Below, one piece after another: positions 32,565-41,795 of a stretch of 64,000 nt of DNA. Each line of letters begins with the position of its first letter. Positions within the stretch are counted from its first letter, which is position 1. The stretch lies in contig CAKTTC010000002.1 of NCBI GenBank assembly GCA_934613645.1, positions 124,001-188,000 on the forward strand, in the 5' to 3' direction. This DNA comes from an uncultured Opitutales bacterium. Lineage in GTDB: Bacteria > Verrucomicrobiota > Verrucomicrobiia > Opitutales > Intestinicryptomonadaceae. Both the position numbers and the translations under genes were made by a program. The notes beneath the pieces are model-generated. The model saw only the letters and a list, made by a program, of their open reading frames with translations. It did not search any database and had not been told where the DNA came from.

Positions 32565-32739
32565 AAAATCGCCCGAATTTTTTGCATATTCGGGGGAGTC
32601 GGTCAACTTAAAACGCGCCGATCCGCCCGAATGCGCCGCGCCGAATCCGCCGCGCGCAACACGTTGATTTGCACAAAAAAGCAAAACAACCGCCCAAGCC
32701 CGCCCGCCCCCCGAAAAAACAAAAAAAGCCAAAAATGTG

Positions 32740-32767
32740 TTGACGAAACCGAAAACTGGTGTATGAG
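32740..32767 (+). promoter_or_regulatory. Promoter of panD
   Basis: TTGACG (32740-32745), a 16-base spacer and TATGAG (32762-32767) lie 30 bases upstream of the panD start. Confidence 0.45.
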
Positions 32768-32796
32768 TGGGCGTTTTATAAATTATAGCGACGGAA

Positions 32797-33168
32797 ATGT
32801 TTATTCAGGTATTAAAGTCTAAGATGCTCAGAGCCACAGCAACCGACGTAAGGGTTGACTACGAAGGCTCGCTTGCAATCGACGAAGAACTTATGGACAA
32901 AGTCGGAATGTTGCCCTACGAAAAAATCTTGGTAGGCAACATCAACAACGGCAAACGTTTCGAGACATACGCAATCCCCGCCCCGCGCGGAAGCAAAACC
33001 TTTTCCATAAGGGGAGCTGCGGCGCATTTGGGACAGGTCGGAGACCTGCTCGTGATAATGTCGTTTGCAACGGTGGAGCTTGAAAAGGCGAAAGAAGTGC
33101 TGCCGCGGACAATAACGCTTGCGGAGAACAACACTAAAATAGTGAAGTCGCAAAATATGATTTCGTAG
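32797..33168 (+). CDS. panD: Aspartate 1-decarboxylase, 123 aa
   Basis: It makes beta-alanine for pantothenate and CoA. The self-cleavage site is Gly24-Ser25 in DYEGSLAID; after cleavage the Ser becomes the pyruvoyl cofactor. VGNINNGKRFETYAIPAPRG and GAAAHLGQVGD match the conserved barrel and active-site segments. Length is typical. No other pantothenate gene is close. It may share a transcript with the downstream aminotransferase. Confidence 0.96.
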   Translation: MFIQVLKSKMLRATATDVRVDYEGSLAIDEELMDKVGMLPYEKILVGNINNGKRFETYAIPAPRGSKTFSIRGAAAHLGQVGDLLVIMSFATVELEKAKEVLPRTITLAENNTKIVKSQNMIS

Positions 33169-33243
33169 GGAGTCGCCGCACGTTCAATGCGGCGATTGCG
33201 TTTTAATTTGACATCGCTCAACTAACAAAAAGAAGACAAAATT

Positions 33244-34323
33244 ATGGCATACAAATTATTCATACCCGGTCCGATAGCCGTATCGGAAAAAACATACAAG
33301 GCTATGGCCACCCCCATTATGGGACACAGAATGAAGGAGTTTTCCGACCTCGTTATGTCGGTCGAACCCCGCCTTCAGCAGCTGTTCTACACGAAAGACC
33401 CCGTTTTCCTCAGCACGAGCTCTTCGTGGGGAATTATGGAAGGCGCGTTGCGCAACGTAACGCAAAAGGCGGTGCTCAACTGCGGCAACGGCTCTTTCTC
33501 CGACAAGTGGTATGACGTGGCAAAACGCTGCGGCAAAAATGCCGACTTCCTCCAGTTCGACTGGGGCAAACCCGTAGACCCCGAAGCCGTAGACAAGGCT
33601 CTTGCAACGGGCAAATACGACTCCATCACAATAATCCACAACGAAACCTCCACGGGCACGATGAGCAACCTCGCCGAACTTATGCCCGTAATCAAGAAGT
33701 ATCCCGACGTTATCTCGATTATCGACACCGTAAGCTCGTTCTCGGCTCTGCCCATCAAGAAGGACGAACTCGGAATCGACGTTATGATTACGGGTTCGCA
33801 GAAGGCGTTGGCTTGCCCCCCCGGACTTTCGCTGTTGTCGGTTTCAGACCGCGCAATGGAACGCGCAGCCAAAACCGAAGGCCGCGGCTACTACTTCGAC
33901 TTCCTCGAATTCAAAAAGTTCTTCGACAAGAACCAGACGCCCTCCACACCCGTTATCAGCCTTATCTTCGCGCTCGAAAGCAAGCTTGACGACATCTTCG
34001 CCGAAGGAGTCGAAAAACGCTACGCGCGCCACTTGGCGAACAACAAGCTCGTCCGCGAATGGGGCTACGGCCACGGCTTCAAGCTCTTCCCCGAAGAAAA
34101 ATACGGCTCGGTTTCGCTCAACTGCTTCGCCAACACGATTGACATCGACATTGCGGGCGTGATTGCCGAACTGAAAAAACGCTACAATATGGCGTTCGAC
34201 GGCGGCTACGGCAAGCTCAAGGGAAAGACTTTCAGAATTTCCAACATGGGCGACGAAACTCCCGAAACGATGAAGGAACTGCTCGACAACATCGACTCTA
34301 TCCTTCCCGAATTCAAGAAATAG
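33244..34323 (+). CDS. Class V aminotransferase (serine-glyoxylate/phosphoserine type), 359 aa
   Basis: A PLP enzyme with the Schiff-base lysine at 187 in TGSQKALACPPG, the substrate/PLP segment HNETSTGTM and ISIIDTVSSFSALP. The N-terminus FIPGPIAVSEKTYKAMATP is typical of alanine- or serine-glyoxylate aminotransferases and of SerC-like proteins in PVC bacteria. A role in serine synthesis is possible, as no canonical serC is visible, but the exact amino donor cannot be told from sequence. A terminator follows. Confidence 0.85.
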   Translation: MAYKLFIPGPIAVSEKTYKAMATPIMGHRMKEFSDLVMSVEPRLQQLFYTKDPVFLSTSSSWGIMEGALRNVTQKAVLNCGNGSFSDKWYDVAKRCGKNADFLQFDWGKPVDPEAVDKALATGKYDSITIIHNETSTGTMSNLAELMPVIKKYPDVISIIDTVSSFSALPIKKDELGIDVMITGSQKALACPPGLSLLSVSDRAMERAAKTEGRGYYFDFLEFKKFFDKNQTPSTPVISLIFALESKLDDIFAEGVEKRYARHLANNKLVREWGYGHGFKLFPEEKYGSVSLNCFANTIDIDIAGVIAELKKRYNMAFDGGYGKLKGKTFRISNMGDETPETMKELLDNIDSILPEFKK

Positions 34324-34348
34324 TCGAACCCGAATTTTTCGATAAACC

Positions 34349-34383
34349 CGTTGCGCGTTCGGCAAATGAGCGCGCAACGTTTT
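34349..34383 (+). terminator. Rho-independent terminator
   Basis: CGTTGCGCG and CGCGCAACG pair around a 13-base loop and are followed by TTTT, 25 bases after the aminotransferase stop. Confidence 0.75.
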
Positions 34384-34426
34384 GTAAAAACAAAAAAGCA
34401 CGCGCAATTTTTTAACAGCAAGAAAT

Positions 34427-36916
34427 ATGAAAAAGCTCATCATAGCCGAAAAACCGTCAGTAGCAGCCGACTTGGCAAGAGTCCTCGGCAAGCTGAAAAA
34501 AAACGACGATTTTTACGAAAACGACCAGTATGTGATTTCCTCCGCGGTCGGACACCTCGTTGAGCTTTTCAAACCCGACGACATCGACAAAAAATACGCG
34601 CGCTGGACGCTCGCCGCCCTCCCGATTATCCCCAAAAAGTTCGAGCTTAAGCCGATTGAAAAGACAAAGCAAAAACTTTCTTCGCTCAAAAAACTGATGT
34701 CGCGCAAGGATATCGACGAAGTTGTCAACGCCTGCGACGCGGGGCGCGAGGGCGAGCTTATTTTCACCTACATCTACGAAATCACAAAGTGCAAACTGCC
34801 CACAAAAAGACTGTGGGTTTCGTCAATGACGCCCGCGTCGATTCTGGAGGCGTTCGAACACCTCAGAACGAGCGAGCAAATGGCGTCGCTTCAGGACGCG
34901 GCGCGCTGCAGGAGCGAGTCTGACTGGCTGGTGGGAATGAACGGCACGCGCGCGCTGACAATCAAAATGGGCGCACGCGGCAAAGACACAACAAGCGTTG
35001 GGCGCGTCCAAACGCCGACGCTTGCAATGATTGTTGAACGCGAGCGCGAAATACAAAAATTCAAGCCGCAGACATTCTGGAAAATAACGGCTAAATTCAA
35101 GGTCGAAAACGGCGAATACGAGGGCGTTTTCCAGAAGCCCAAAGACAAGCTCACAAAAGCCGCCAACGACAAGCCCGACAGAATCTGGGAACACGCTTTC
35201 GCAAGCGAAGTTCTGGAGCGCGTGCGCGCCTGCCAAACGGCGTCGGCAACCGACAAGAAAACGCTTTCAAAGCAAATCGCCCCGCGCCTTTACGACCTCA
35301 CCTCGCTACAGCGCGAAGCCAACAACAAGTTCTCTTTCCCCGCCAATAAAACGCTTTCAATAGCGCAGTCGCTCTACGAAAAGCACAAGCTGATAACCTA
35401 CCCGAGAACCGACTCCCGCGCCCTCCCCGACGACTACCGCCAAGTGGCGGTCAAAACGCTCTCGAATATGGACGGCGAATACGAAGCCTTCGCCCAGCGC
35501 GCAATACAATACGTCCCCAAGGCGGGCAAAAGAATTTTCGACTCCAAGCAAGTAAGCGACCACTTTGCAATTATCCCCACGGGCGTGCGCCCCAACAAGC
35601 TCTCCGACGACGAACGCAAAATTTTCGATATGGTTGCGCGCCGCTTTATGGCAGCGTTCTACCCCGAAGCCCAGTTCGCGGTTACGGTTCGCACAACCAC
35701 CGCCGACGGGTTCGCGTTTAAAAGCGAGGGCAAAGTGCTTACGGTTGCGGGCTGGCTCGACGTCTACAACAAGGAAACCGACGACAAAAACTCCCTGCCC
35801 GCCCTTGCCACCGACCCCGAACAGGCGCAAATTTTGCAGTCGGGAATGAGTCAGGAACAGACAAAACCGCCCGCGCGCTACAACGAAGCAACGTTGCTTT
35901 CGGCAATGGAAGGCGCGGGTAAGCTCCTCGACGACGAAGAACTGTCGGCGGCAATGAAAGAAAAGGGACTGGGGACTCCCGCAACAAGAGCGACGATTAT
36001 CGAAAACCTCATCGCCCACAAATTCGTGGAACGCCAGCGTCGCGACCTCATTCCGACGCCCAAGGCCGAACGCCTCATCACTTTCCTGAACGTCCTTTCA
36101 ATAGACGCGCTCACAAGCCCCTCAATGACGGGCGAATGGGAATACAAGCTCAGACTCATCGAGAAAAACGAGCTTACGCGCGGCGAATTTATGAAGGGCA
36201 TAGAAACCCTCACGGGCGAAATTGTAGACAAGGCCAAGAACTTCAAGGAGGACAACCTCGAAACGACCGAATCCGACCTCAAAAGCCCGATTGACGGCAG
36301 CAACCTGCTTGAAACTTTCCGCTCATACAAATCGAAAGACGGCAAGTTTATAATCTACAAAACAATCGGCAACCGCCAAATGTCGTCCGACGAAATCCGC
36401 GAACTGCTCGAAAAACGTTCGCTCGGGCCTATCGACGGCTTTCGCAGCAAGATAAACAAGCCCTACTCCGCGCGCCTTTATCTCGACGAAAACAACGCCG
36501 TAAAATTCGATTTCGGCAGACCCGCCGACGCCGCACAGGTGAACCTCGCCGACGCCCCCGTTGTTGCCGACTGCCCGCTGTGCGCAATGAAACTGTGCAA
36601 ATGCACGGGTGCAAAACTGGTTGACACGGGCAACGCATACGTCTGCCGCTGCGACGACGCCAAAGACAAAAAATGCAATTTCCGCCTGAGCAAAACAATG
36701 CTCTCGCACAAAATCACGCTCGAAGAAATCAACGCGCTTGCAACCGCGGGCAAAACGCCCGTAATTGAAGACTTCGTTTCAAGCAGGACAAAGAAGAAGT
36801 TTTCCGCCGCCCTCGTGCTCGACGCCAAGCGCGGAATTTCATTCGAATTCGCCAAAAAAACAGGTTTCCGCGGCAAAAAAGACAAAGCCCAAGACCCCTC
36901 CCCCAAAGCCGAATAG
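34427..36916 (+). CDS. topB: DNA topoisomerase III (type IA), 829 aa
   Basis: The Toprim domain starts at IIAEKPSVA, with acidic residues in NACDAGREGELIF. The active Tyr325 lies in LITYPRTDSRALP. GMNGTRALT and VGRVQTPTLAMI are type IA signatures. The C-terminal part has topoisomerase C-repeat segments (SKDGKFIIYKTIGNRQMSSDE, KKKFSAALVLDAKRGISFEF) and a cluster of Cys residues. It relaxes and decatenates DNA. TopB-like enzymes also occur on mobile elements, but this one has ordinary host composition and context. Confidence 0.92.
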   Translation: MKKLIIAEKPSVAADLARVLGKLKKNDDFYENDQYVISSAVGHLVELFKPDDIDKKYARWTLAALPIIPKKFELKPIEKTKQKLSSLKKLMSRKDIDEVVNACDAGREGELIFTYIYEITKCKLPTKRLWVSSMTPASILEAFEHLRTSEQMASLQDAARCRSESDWLVGMNGTRALTIKMGARGKDTTSVGRVQTPTLAMIVEREREIQKFKPQTFWKITAKFKVENGEYEGVFQKPKDKLTKAANDKPDRIWEHAFASEVLERVRACQTASATDKKTLSKQIAPRLYDLTSLQREANNKFSFPANKTLSIAQSLYEKHKLITYPRTDSRALPDDYRQVAVKTLSNMDGEYEAFAQRAIQYVPKAGKRIFDSKQVSDHFAIIPTGVRPNKLSDDERKIFDMVARRFMAAFYPEAQFAVTVRTTTADGFAFKSEGKVLTVAGWLDVYNKETDDKNSLPALATDPEQAQILQSGMSQEQTKPPARYNEATLLSAMEGAGKLLDDEELSAAMKEKGLGTPATRATIIENLIAHKFVERQRRDLIPTPKAERLITFLNVLSIDALTSPSMTGEWEYKLRLIEKNELTRGEFMKGIETLTGEIVDKAKNFKEDNLETTESDLKSPIDGSNLLETFRSYKSKDGKFIIYKTIGNRQMSSDEIRELLEKRSLGPIDGFRSKINKPYSARLYLDENNAVKFDFGRPADAAQVNLADAPVVADCPLCAMKLCKCTGAKLVDTGNAYVCRCDDAKDKKCNFRLSKTMLSHKITLEEINALATAGKTPVIEDFVSSRTKKKFSAALVLDAKRGISFEFAKKTGFRGKKDKAQDPSPKAE

Positions 36917-36930
36917 TTTATTTTATAATT

Positions 36931-37535
36931 CCTAAAGCGGCGGCGATTGCCGCAGGCAATCCGCCTTTGATTATTCGTTAAAGTAGTGTAGCTTTAATTT
37001 AAAGTTAAAGCGGATTGGCTACGCCAATGCTACTTTGCTTTTTGGTATTGGGCAACGGCGTTTTTTATATGTTGGGAAGTGGCGTAGATTGGCTGCGCCA
37101 ATGCTACTTTGCTTTAACCAAAGAGTAGAGGCAAATCGGCTATGCCGATTGCCGCCACTTTAGGAAACGTAAAAAATGCCCGAGAGCGTTTCTTGCGGCG
37201 GCTTTTAATAATCAAAGGAGATTGAACAAAGTTCATTCTCCATTACTTTTTTAAATAAAAACTTTAACCGCCAAACAAAGGCGTATTGCCTACGGCAATC
37301 GCCGCCCCTTCAGGAAAGTTAAAAAACTTTAATGAATAGACAAAGCGGAATTGAATTTCATTCAATCCCGCGCCGCTTTAAGTTTAAAAGCGCGAGGCTC
37401 GAGGCAGGACTTGCGTTTCACAAGGCGAAGCGGGCTAAACGCCCGTGAGTCCGTAGTGAAACCAAGTAATGCCCGAGAGCGTTTCTTGCGGCGGCTTTTA
37501 ATAATCAACGGCGATTGAACTTTGTTCAATCGCCG
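36931..37535. repeat. Palindromic repeat cluster A
   Basis: This 600-bp gene-free stretch is filled with short elements of one family. Copies are at 36931-36983 (reverse), 37112-37176, 37261-37327, 37327-37386 (variant) and 37498-37548. The core is GGCG-ATTG, three bases, three-base loop, complementary three bases, CAATCGCC; for instance GGCGATTGAAC-TTT-GTTCAATCGCC at 37510-37534 is perfect. A second motif, gcccgagagcgtttcttgcg, occurs at about 37178 and 37470. No coding sequence is supported. Confidence 0.85.
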
Positions 37536-37838
37536 CTACCTTAAAATAGAAATGCCGCCGCCGAAAGAAACGCGGCCTCGCGCTTTTAAAACGGCGAAAT
37601 CCAAGTGAGAATACAAACACTTGCAGTCGGAAAACCCGATAGAAGAAAGCCATTCGAGCTGACTTTTGACAGTCGCACACCTGTCGAGCTTGAGACGCTC
37701 GCGCGCAACAGCCGCCTGCTCGGGCGACATGTGGCGCAGAATGATTTCCTCGCGGGCGGCGGAATTGCCCGCGCTTAAAAAGCGAAAGCCCGAAATCGGC
37801 GCGCCGTTTGCGATGGCAAAAGCGTCGATTTGGGGCTT
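37536..37838 (-). pseudogene. Methyltransferase C-terminal fragment
   Basis: After an in-frame stop at 37839-37841 a frame without start codon encodes about 100 residues, including SPEQAAVARERLKLDRCATV and WLSSIGFSDCKCLYSHLDFA. This matches the C-terminal part of UbiE/CmoA-like class I SAM methyltransferases of gut bacteria. The matching N-terminus is at 39,455-39,592, on the other side of the amylase gene, and the SAM-binding middle is missing. The last dozen residues and the stop codon come from repeat sequence. Confidence 0.7.
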
Positions 37839-37856
37839 TTATCCGGTGCGGTTTGG

Positions 37857-39335
37857 CTATTTGAGCTTGACTACCGCATATGCGTACGGGGCGAGTTTTG
37901 CGCGCGTTTTGTCGCCGTTTGCGGAAAGTTCTGCGCCGCGCAAAAACATAATCGAACCCGTTCCGATTTCAACGACCGCTTCCGCAGGTTTGTTCGTGGC
38001 GTTTGCCAAAACTGCGATTTTTTCGCCGTCGCATGTGCGCACAAACGACACTACCGCGTCGGGCGCGGAGTTGTCCAGCCATGCGGTTTTGCCTTTCCAG
38101 AGAGCCTTGTTCGACATTCTAAGTTCGGAAAGTTTTTTCATCAACGCCAGTCTCGCCTTGCCCCGCGCGGTGTTGAGGTTTTCCCACGCAAGCTCCATTT
38201 TGCCAAATTTCGGCGAGGAGAACATTGAAAGGTAGGCGTCGTCGGCAAATTCGTTGCCGCAGAAGACCATCGGAATGCCGTCGATTGTGTAGTTGAGAAC
38301 CTGCACCAAGTCCATTCCAGCGCTTGTGAAAATCTGCTCGTAGCGCTTGCCGACCCTTGCGCAGTAGTCGCTGGAGGTGTCGTGGTTGTCCATGTCGCGG
38401 ATTAGCAGCGTGCCATTCGCGTCTTTTGCAAGGTCTTTTTCCCATTGCTTTCGGATTGCCGATGCGGGCAGTTTGCCTTCGAGAACCTTTGCCAATGTTT
38501 GGTGCCAGCCGAAGCCGTAGTGGGCGTCGTAGGCGTATACGGCGGCGTCGGCGCGGTCGCTTTCGGCGAGCATGAAGATGTCGGGCTTGATTTTTGAAAC
38601 GCGCCTGTAGGCTTCAATCCAGAAGTCGGCGGGAACGTATTGTTCGGCGTCTGTGCGGTAGCCGTCCACGCCGAATTTCTTTACGAAATACTCCATATTT
38701 TCAAAGAGCATTTCGCGGAGGTCGTGGTTTGAAAAATTGAGTTCGGGGAACGACCACGCGCCCTTTTTGACGTTGCCGTCTTTGTCGAGAACCACGAGGT
38801 TTTTGTCTTTCTTGATGATTGTTGCATTCGGGCCGCAGTGGTAGTAGACGAGGTCGAGAATGACTTTCATTCCGAGTTTGTGGGCGTCGTCCACGAAATT
38901 TTTGAGGTCGGCGTCCGTGCCGTAGTCGGGCTCTATTTTGAAATAGTCCTTGAGACGATACGGGTTTTTGGGGTTGTTTGTATTCGACGCCTTTTGGCGC
39001 TTGCTCCAAAACGTTCTGTCCGCGCCGTCGTCGTGTTCAACCACGGGGCAAAGATACACAACGTTGAACCCCGAGTCCTTTATGTGCGGGAGCATTTGGC
39101 GGGCTTTGTTGAGCGTGCCTTCGTGCGTGTAGACGGGTAGTAAAATTTGATAGATTATGTTTTTCCTGTTCGAGTCGCACACGGGGCGGGCGTCGAGGTG
39201 CGACGCCTGTTTCGATGTGTCGATTTTTCCCGATGGGGTTGCCGCCACGGTTTGCCCAACGCATGATTGCGCGGCAATCGAGAGAACCGAAAGCGACGAA
39301 ATTACCGCCATCTTTTTGTATTTTTCAATATCCAT
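37857..39335 (-). CDS. Secreted GH13 alpha-amylase, 492 aa
   Basis: A signal peptide (AVISSLSVLSIAAQSC, possibly lipidated at Cys25) is followed by a GH13 barrel. Conserved regions are DLVYYH (161-166), GYRTDAEQY with nucleophile Asp229, MLAESDR with acid Glu258 and DNHDTS with Asp319, so it should be active on alpha-glucans. A C-terminal beta domain (about 420-492) closes it. AAAGG precedes the ATG. It sits between two pieces of a methyltransferase gene and has a LacI-type operator upstream, so it looks like an insertion with its own control. Confidence 0.9.
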   Translation of the reverse strand: MDIEKYKKMAVISSLSVLSIAAQSCVGQTVAATPSGKIDTSKQASHLDARPVCDSNRKNIIYQILLPVYTHEGTLNKARQMLPHIKDSGFNVVYLCPVVEHDDGADRTFWSKRQKASNTNNPKNPYRLKDYFKIEPDYGTDADLKNFVDDAHKLGMKVILDLVYYHCGPNATIIKKDKNLVVLDKDGNVKKGAWSFPELNFSNHDLREMLFENMEYFVKKFGVDGYRTDAEQYVPADFWIEAYRRVSKIKPDIFMLAESDRADAAVYAYDAHYGFGWHQTLAKVLEGKLPASAIRKQWEKDLAKDANGTLLIRDMDNHDTSSDYCARVGKRYEQIFTSAGMDLVQVLNYTIDGIPMVFCGNEFADDAYLSMFSSPKFGKMELAWENLNTARGKARLALMKKLSELRMSNKALWKGKTAWLDNSAPDAVVSFVRTCDGEKIAVLANATNKPAEAVVEIGTGSIMFLRGAELSANGDKTRAKLAPYAYAVVKLK

Positions 39336-39444
39336 CGTTTTAACCTTTATTCTTATTCAATTCGGAATTTCGGCACAGGCGCCGAACTTGGTGGGCATTC
39401 TGTACGCGCGTTTGCTCAAGTCAATAACGTACGGATTTAATTTT

Positions 39445-39459
39445 GGTAAACTGTTTACC
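39445..39459. promoter_or_regulatory. LacI-family-type operator upstream of amylase
   Basis: GGTAAAC-T-GTTTACC is a perfect 15-base palindrome 110 bases upstream of the amylase start. Its form resembles operators of LacI/MalR-type sugar repressors. No regulator gene is adjacent. Confidence 0.55.
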
Positions 39460-39592
39460 GCGTGCGTCGGCTCGGCGGGAGCGTGAAATCGGAGGCGGCG
39501 GCGTAAAAGTCGTCGAAACGGGGAATCATAAACTTCCGCTGGGCGTCGTATTGGGCGGAAATTTTGGAGAATTGGCTTTCCGCACTTTCCAT
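39455..39592 (-). pseudogene. Methyltransferase N-terminal fragment, 45 aa
   Basis: The ATG 39590-39592, three bases after the queD stop, starts MESAESQFSKISAQYDAQRK followed by FMIPRFDDFYAAASDF. This matches the N-terminus of SAM methyltransferases that begin F-x-K-I-S-x-Y-D-x-Q-R. The match stops at about residue 37 and a stop codon follows within the operator palindrome. It is the other half of the fragment at 37,536-37,838. Confidence 0.65.
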
Positions 39593-39595
39593 ATC

Positions 39596-40024
39596 TTAGA
39601 GAGAATATCGGGCGGTGTTTTTCTTGTCTTCGCTGACATCCACGGCTACAACCCACGCGCGTGAGTTGGTGTTTTGGCGCACGAGAGCGTCGAAAATTTC
39701 GAACAAATGGCGCGCCAAGCCCTCGCATGAACATTCCTTTGCGTAGTAGACGTTCCACGCCTCGGGCGCGGCGGCAACAAGCTTGGCGGCAACGGGGTCG
39801 TCAACCGAAAACACGCAGGCGTGGTCGAGGTGCTCGTCAATCCACTTTTTGATGAACTTGACTTTGCCGAAGTCGATAACAAAGCCGTTTTCGTCGGTGC
39901 GTTCGCAGCCGAAACTTACGGAGATGTCCCAGTTGTGCCCGTGCACGAATGAACAGTGCCCGTCGTGCAAGTGCTGGCGGTGGGCGAAGGGAATGTCGAA
40001 ATACGTTTTTGTGCAGATTAGCAT
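39596..40024 (-). CDS. queD: 6-carboxytetrahydropterin synthase (QueD/PTPS family), 142 aa
   Basis: It converts dihydroneopterin triphosphate on the way to queuosine. Zinc ligands fit His15 (FAHRQH), His28 and His30 (FVHGHNW), with the catalytic Cys24. DFGKVKFIKKWIDEHLDHAC and SCEGLARHLFEIF are family features. It overlaps the upstream dipeptidase gene by seven bases. The product of FolE2 encoded at 45,918 is its substrate. The last gene of its operon has been broken by the amylase insertion. Confidence 0.9.
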   Translation of the reverse strand: MLICTKTYFDIPFAHRQHLHDGHCSFVHGHNWDISVSFGCERTDENGFVIDFGKVKFIKKWIDEHLDHACVFSVDDPVAAKLVAAAPEAWNVYYAKECSCEGLARHLFEIFDALVRQNTNSRAWVVAVDVSEDKKNTARYSL

Positions 40025-41385
40025 AGCGTTTCCAAGAAGTCCGCGTAGTAGGCGGCGGCTTTTTTTATTGTCTGTAGACTGAAATTTTCGTCGGGCGCGT
40101 GAATGTTGTTTTCGGGAGTGAAAAGCCCGAGCATAATGCAGTCAAGCCCCGTGAGCGACTTTATGTCAGCCATGAGCGGAATGCTTGCGCCCTCGCGCAA
40201 AAACAGCGGTGAACTGCCGAACGCCCTTTGCGCACACGCTTCAACGGCGTCGAAAACCTTTGCAAGCTTTTCGCCCTTTTGCCCTTTGAAGTCGCCGTGC
40301 CTGTCGATGAAATAGCCGTCGCCGCCCGCGCCGTATTCGACAAACTCTACGCGTATCTGCTTCGGGGTGCGCTCGCGGATTGCGTTTTTCACAAGCTCGA
40401 GCATGTCGGCAGTCTTCTGCGGAGGAACTGTGCGAATTGAAATTTTGCAAAAACACTCGGCGGGAATGACCGACTTCGAGCCTTCGCCCTGATAGCCTCC
40501 GCCCATTCCGACGAACTCCAGCGCGGGCAGAACGCGCCCCGCAAGCGCGGGGGGAACGTCGCCCTGCCTGTAGAGCGAGTCAATGCCGAGCAGTTTTTTT
40601 ATCTGTTCTTCGCCGAAGGGAGACTGCTGTATTTCGCGTTTTTCCCATTCGCGTATTTCGCCTATGCCGTCGTAGAAATGCGGAATGTTTACAAGCCCGT
40701 CGGGCGAGTGCAGCGACGCGCAAACCTCCGCCATAGCCTGAAGCGGGTTGTAGATTACCCCGCCGAACATTCCCGAGTGGACGTCGGTGTTCGCGCCCCT
40801 GAAAATTGCGTCAACAGAACCCGTTCCGCGCAGCCCCGTTGTGACAACTACCCTTTCGGCAAAGCTCGAAGTGTCGCTGAGCATAACGAAGTCGTATTTC
40901 GAAAGCTCCGCTGCGCGGCTTGCGATAAACTCCGACATACTAGGGCTGCCGACCTCCTCTTCGCCCTCTACGACAATCCCGAAGTCGATTGGCGCGTCGG
41001 GATTTTTTTCCAGAAAGTCCGCAACTCCCGCAAGCATGCAGGCGAAAGGCCCTTTGTTGTCGGCAACGCCGCGCCCGAAGACCGACCCTCCTTCAACGCG
41101 CGCTACAAACGGCTCAGAATGCCACTTTTCAAGCGGCTCGGCGGGCTGGACATCGTAGTGCCCGTAGCAGAGAATTGCGAACTTAGCAGACGTGCGAGCC
41201 TTTCGGCGGGCGAAAACAATGGGGTGCATTTTCGTGGGCACAATTTCGCTTTCAAACCCAAGCTTGCAAAACTGCGCGTTGTAGAATTCGGCACATTTGC
41301 GCACGTCGGCGGCGTGTTCGGACTTCGCCGAAACGCTCGGAATGCCGACTGCCGATTCAATAAAATCGAGGGCGTCGAACTTCAT
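40018..41385 (-). CDS. M20-family dipeptidase, 455 aa
   Basis: A cytosolic zinc peptidase. GHYDVQPAE (about 70-78), GRGVADNKG and EGEEEVGSP supply the metal-bridging His, Asp and Glu residues. NTDVHSGMFGG begins the dimer (lid) domain and FTPENNIHAPDENF the last ligand His. It is closest to the ArgE/DapE/CNDP branch. The start ATG 41383-41385 shares a base with the upstream stop (TGATG). It is cotranscribed with queD. Confidence 0.88.
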   Translation of the reverse strand: MKFDALDFIESAVGIPSVSAKSEHAADVRKCAEFYNAQFCKLGFESEIVPTKMHPIVFARRKARTSAKFAILCYGHYDVQPAEPLEKWHSEPFVARVEGGSVFGRGVADNKGPFACMLAGVADFLEKNPDAPIDFGIVVEGEEEVGSPSMSEFIASRAAELSKYDFVMLSDTSSFAERVVVTTGLRGTGSVDAIFRGANTDVHSGMFGGVIYNPLQAMAEVCASLHSPDGLVNIPHFYDGIGEIREWEKREIQQSPFGEEQIKKLLGIDSLYRQGDVPPALAGRVLPALEFVGMGGGYQGEGSKSVIPAECFCKISIRTVPPQKTADMLELVKNAIRERTPKQIRVEFVEYGAGGDGYFIDRHGDFKGQKGEKLAKVFDAVEACAQRAFGSSPLFLREGASIPLMADIKSLTGLDCIMLGLFTPENNIHAPDENFSLQTIKKAAAYYADFLETLC

Positions 41386-41747
41386 CAGAAAACCTTTTTG
41401 TAGAGCATGAAAAACACGACCGCCTGCGCCGCCAAAAACACAGTCCACAGCACCGCCGCAGTCCGCGCGTTTTTGTTGAAAACATACTTAAGCGCAATCA
41501 CGCAAAGCGCAACCGCCGCGTAAACCAAGCATGTTCGCACCTGCGCCGAGGCGTCAATTACCATCGGGAAAACCCAAATCAACGCCGAAGACCACAGCGC
41601 GAACGCGTAGGAACGCTCGAACATCTTGTTGTCTCCAGCCGCCAAAAGCGCGCAAAAAACCGCCGTGCCCGATATCATCGAAGCCAAAAACGCGCACGCC
41701 AAATGCCCGCCCAACTTCAGTTCGTTGTAATACGGAAGAAAGTCCAT
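41385..41747 (-). CDS. Four-helix integral membrane protein, 120 aa
   Basis: Four hydrophobic segments (for example ALWSSALIWVFPMVI and VLWTVFLAAQAVVFFML) without a recognised family. The ATG start at 41745-41747 is chosen over a TTG seven codons upstream. It ends in a TGATG junction with the dipeptidase gene, so it is first in the dipeptidase-queD operon. Function unknown. Confidence 0.65.
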   Translation of the reverse strand: MDFLPYYNELKLGGHLACAFLASMISGTAVFCALLAAGDNKMFERSYAFALWSSALIWVFPMVIDASAQVRTCLVYAAVALCVIALKYVFNKNARTAAVLWTVFLAAQAVVFFMLYKKVF

Positions 41748-41795
41748 AAGCAGTTCGGGCGCGGGCAACGCCGCGTCCGTCCAATTTTCAGCGCA

